Source: Nissolia schottii (taxonomy: Eukaryota; Streptophyta; Magnoliopsida; Fabales; Fabaceae). Taken from it: a DNA stretch of 64,000 nt. The position numbers and the translations under genes are program-made. Positions within the stretch are counted from its first letter, which is position 1. Every line of letters begins with the position of its first letter. This document shows positions 60,701-64,000 of this stretch, in pieces. A model generated the notes under the pieces. That model ran no database searches and had not been told where the DNA came from. It worked only from the letters and a program-made list of their open reading frames with translations. Where the stretch lies: positions 124,001-188,000 of the forward strand of contig QANU01097637.1 of the NCBI GenBank assembly GCA_003254905.1. The letters are read 5' to 3'.

Positions 60701-63700
60701 CATCGTTCATGCTTAAAATCACAATATTCTACCCATCAAGCATGTGACTTGGTGTGCTCCCCTTTAATAAAAACTCTTTCGAGGATTCAACCATGTTAAC
60801 AGAAGCACGCGTATTCTCTTTACTTGTATAGTTGTGGTTGACATTAAATTTCTTTGGATATCCATAATATTAAGAAGACTTTTGACACAATACAAACTCC
60901 ACACACAGATTTAAAAACCACCATTCCTTCGTTGCTAAGTTGATTCGAACTATCAACTTTGATATACTTATTGGGATAGAAGGAAAATAGATAGCACCAT
61001 TAAATTGCTAAATTTAGTGTAATTTAGGTATAGGGTTATGTGTAAACCTAGTTAAAGAAAGTTTTTCCTTCTTCTTATCCTATAACCCAAATCTACTTAT
61101 GAATTATGATTATGATGCCAGCAAGCCATATATAAGCATCCAATGCCAATGGCCAATCAAGACAAACTTAGTACATTGTACAGCTTAATTTTGTCACTCA
61201 TATATATTGAGCTCATGTCCAATACAATTTAATCATGTTATGATATAAAGAGAAGCGCTTGGTAGTTCTAATTTTTAGTATAATTTATTATCTTATTCAT
61301 CTTATACGCATACTTGTCAAAATCTAAAATTAAAATTAATGAGATGAATTTAAATTTTGACAAATATATATATATATATATATAATAGATAAGAAAATAT
61401 GTTAAAGATAAAAAAAAAAAAAGGACCCTCAAACATTTATCTGACATATATACATACAAACACTAGTTGAATAGTTATTGAACAAAACAGGTTTATGATG
61501 ACAGCTCATCCAAATGCTCTACAATTGTACTGACTCTGAAATTGCGAAATGATAGTACTGGTGAAGCAACCGGTGAACTTTGGTTTAGTTTGGATTATAT
61601 ACAACACCGTATGTAGAAGGAAAAGCATAATATTGAGGTGTTTTGTAACCAAAAGATCAACAATTTGGACCCAATTGACATTGAGATGCAAGCACACTGA
61701 ATTCAGGTTTGGACTTCTGTGCTGGGTTTGTCTTTTATTCTCACAACTATTTGTAAGGAGAATAAATTAATGTTGGGTATTTTTACTAGGGAGTTGAGTT
61801 GATTTTGAATGATTTTTAGTGCTTCTATTAGTAAGGATATGAATCACCTCTGCATACACCTTATATTCCGTACGTACGTGTACTATTTTTTTACTGGAGA
61901 ATTATGTGTTAATCTATGATAAATTCATGAGGTCATTTACTTGTTTGACCCAAATTTTTAATTAAAGGTTGTAATCGATAGTATTTCATGTTTGAGAGAG
62001 ATTTATATTTTAATCGTAAATATTATCAGGATATTTAATTGATATTTATCGGATAAAGATAAGAAAATACTAATGATCGAGTAGGATTAAGAGTATAATT
62101 GATTGATTTTAATGTAAACTATCATGAGCTTATAAACACGTGTGTTGAGAATTGTTTGAGGAATGAGAAAGGTGCAAAATGTAAGCTGCTAAATAATTTG
62201 ATAAAATTAACAAAGGAACACAACAAACATTACAGAGCAAATACAGAAAAGAAGAAATAACAGAATTATATTATGAGAGTTGTGTCTTGGGTACAATAAA
62301 GTAGTGTCAATTTATAGGCCCATAACATAATCAATATATAATAAGAGAATAATTCTAAATCAAATTAAATCAGTACATAATTAAACATAAATCAATCTAA
62401 TATATTATAGATATAATATTATTCTTAACAAAGCAATATTAGAGAATGTTGTAATATATGTATGAATAAATGAAGTCATGTATACTAGACTAATCCTCAA
62501 GTATAACTTCTCACTTAGTCCATTAATTTCGATTTCACTTAATCAAATTAGGGTTTTTCTCAATTTTGAATTGAGAGTTAAAAAGAGGAGAAAAGTCTCC
62601 CTTATACTCCCTCCTTTTGATGTCTCTAACAAATTCAATATCTAAAAAAAAATTGTATATACCGGCCACTTTTTTATTATCAATTTATCACCATATTAAA
62701 TACACATTTTCTCTCTCTTCTTTCTCACTCTCTCACACACATTTTCTCTTCTTCTTCTCCCTCACTCTTCATTTTTTTTCATTTTTTTTCATTTATCACC
62801 AATGTTATTTTTTCTTTTTTCCTTTTTTCATTTATCACAAACGTTTTTTTTTATTTATTCAGTTTTTCTAGTTCGTTTTTCTTTATTTATCACATATACT
62901 ATTTTGATATAATTTTTTCTTCACAGGATGTTATGGATCTCAGAGTTTTTATTTTCGTATTCCTTTGTGCAATTTTTCAATTTTTCTAATTGTTAAAAAG
63001 TTTGTACATATATATAAAAAAAAAGTACGTGCATTATTGTTAAAAAATTTGTGTCATGAGTACCAAAGTTTTCTTCATTTTTATTTTCGTTTTTGTCATA
63101 TTTTTTGTTCCTTGTTGTTCAAAAATTTGTGTATGTGTATAAAAAGTTTGTCCACTCTTGTTAAAATTTATGCACATGAGTACCAAAATTTTCTTATTTT
63201 TCGTTTTCGTTTTATTTTCATCTTAATATTTATTTCAGCTTGTTAAAAAGTTTGTGCATGTAAATTCAAAATTTTGTGCATCTGCTTTAAAATATTTGTT
63301 CATGGTAGCGAGTGAGCTAGTCTACGCACTTAGAGTGTGAGTGAGAACTAAGAGAGAGAGCGCAACAATTACTTTTCACTATTTAATGCGTCACAAATTT
63401 GATTCGATTTAACTTCGTATGTAAAAAATGTTTATATATGTGTAGAGATAAAATTTATGTATAATGTATACGTTTGTGTATTCAATATAATTGAATATAT
63501 CATACGTACAACATACGGTGACCGGAACATAACGGCAAATGTACATTTAGCATTACTTATTCTTAAATCTACGTTTATGCTGGCAAAGATGCACAAATGT
63601 CCGCGTAACATTATACAAAAAAGGAAGGATAAATATGAGAGCGCGTAGGGAGCTCTCTTTACTGAGAGTGACCAAGCTGGCGCTTGATGTATCTGATCTG

Positions 63701-64000
63701 GTGAAGGGTACGTATAGAGTTGGACATGTTGAATTTAAGACATGGGAATGAGATCATGAGAAAGATTTTTAAAAAAAAAAGAAAAAAAAAAAAAGAGTCG
63801 GCAGAAAGAGAATTAATGTATATGCTTGTGGCTACTCATACATATGTGTGTGTGTGTGTGTGTGTGGCTCTTTCTGAACAAACTCTCTGTGCTGTGTGAT
63901 CAATATTCTCTCCGCAACTCAGTTTTATTGTTCCCATTCCTGTATGCATGGATGGATAACAGTTAATTCTCTTCAACTCGTGTCATATAGCAACAAGAAT
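60701..64000. other. Intergenic, AT-rich; no gene supported
   Basis: The region holds an (AT)n run at about 61364-61384, T/C-rich low-complexity DNA at 62690-62890 and a (TG)n microsatellite at 63845-63866. Short ORFs such as 61549-61770 have no recognisable homology. CT-rich, TATA-poor sequence after 63860 might be the promoter or leader of a gene to the right; this is a guess. Confidence 0.35.
62990..63300. repeat. Degenerate tandem repeat of a 'gttaaaaa.tttgtgcatgagtaccaaa' unit
   Basis: The words 'gttaaaaa.tttgt', 'catgagtaccaaa.ttttctt' and 'ttttcgttttt' recur in order near 63035-63105 and 63158-63225. Partial units lie near 62990 and 63241. Units are about 120 bases and diverged. Confidence 0.6.

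Noticed and set aside
62617..62871. An 84-codon Phe/Ser/Leu-rich ORF
   Set aside because: It is a translation of T/C-rich low-complexity DNA.

Overview
The window is a stretch of nuclear plant DNA. It shows intron-split genes with GT/AG splice sites, AT-rich intergenic DNA and plastid-targeted proteins. It also carries degenerate Ty1/copia, Helitron-type, LINE-type and MITE sequences. Protein flavour and repeat types suggest a legume, possibly Glycine or a relative; this is inference. A 724-base run of N lies at 42691-43414. I assembled the gene models by eye from homology and splice sites. In each full-length model the exon phases are consistent and the exon lengths add up to whole codons.

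Left half: the last exons of a casein kinase 1-like kinase (+, 16-770); a small acidic protein of unknown function (-, 5008-5415); a Bin3/MePCE-type RNA methyltransferase (-, 6493-9804, 8 exons, 318 aa); a two-domain plastid glyoxalase I (-, 11315-14852, 9 exons, 352 aa); a degenerate RNase H fragment split by a solo LTR (16462-17360); the jasmonate co-repressor adaptor NINJA (+, 20170-22010, 495 aa); and an ATL-type RING-H2 ubiquitin ligase (+, 25310-26599, 429 aa).

Right half: a PP2C + double cyclic-nucleotide-binding + kinase fusion protein (-, 29895-37320, 15 exons, 1084 aa); a transposon-rich zone with a Helitron-like 3' end, the N gap and a syntaxin gene fragment abutting a transposon terminus (41617-43977); the chloroplast group II intron splicing factor CAF1 (-, 46038-50078, 724 aa); a divergently transcribed GT47 exostosin-family glycosyltransferase (+, 50551-53351, 603 aa); and a 3'-truncated Ty1/copia element (-, 56876 to about 60700).

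The genes are independent loci, not an operon or pathway cluster. The order resembles two Arabidopsis segments that I recall as sister duplicates: CKL, NINJA and ATL42 near At4g2888-At4g2891, and PP2C-kinase and CAF1 near At2g2002-At2g2005. The window may preserve their shared ancestral order. I saw no new cluster-type system. The points most worth a second look are the PP2C-kinase fusion with a degenerate catalytic loop, the possibly transposon-captured syntaxin fragment, the glyoxalase active-site asymmetry, the solo LTR inside the RNase H relic, and several MITEs or local duplications placed in introns and promoters.
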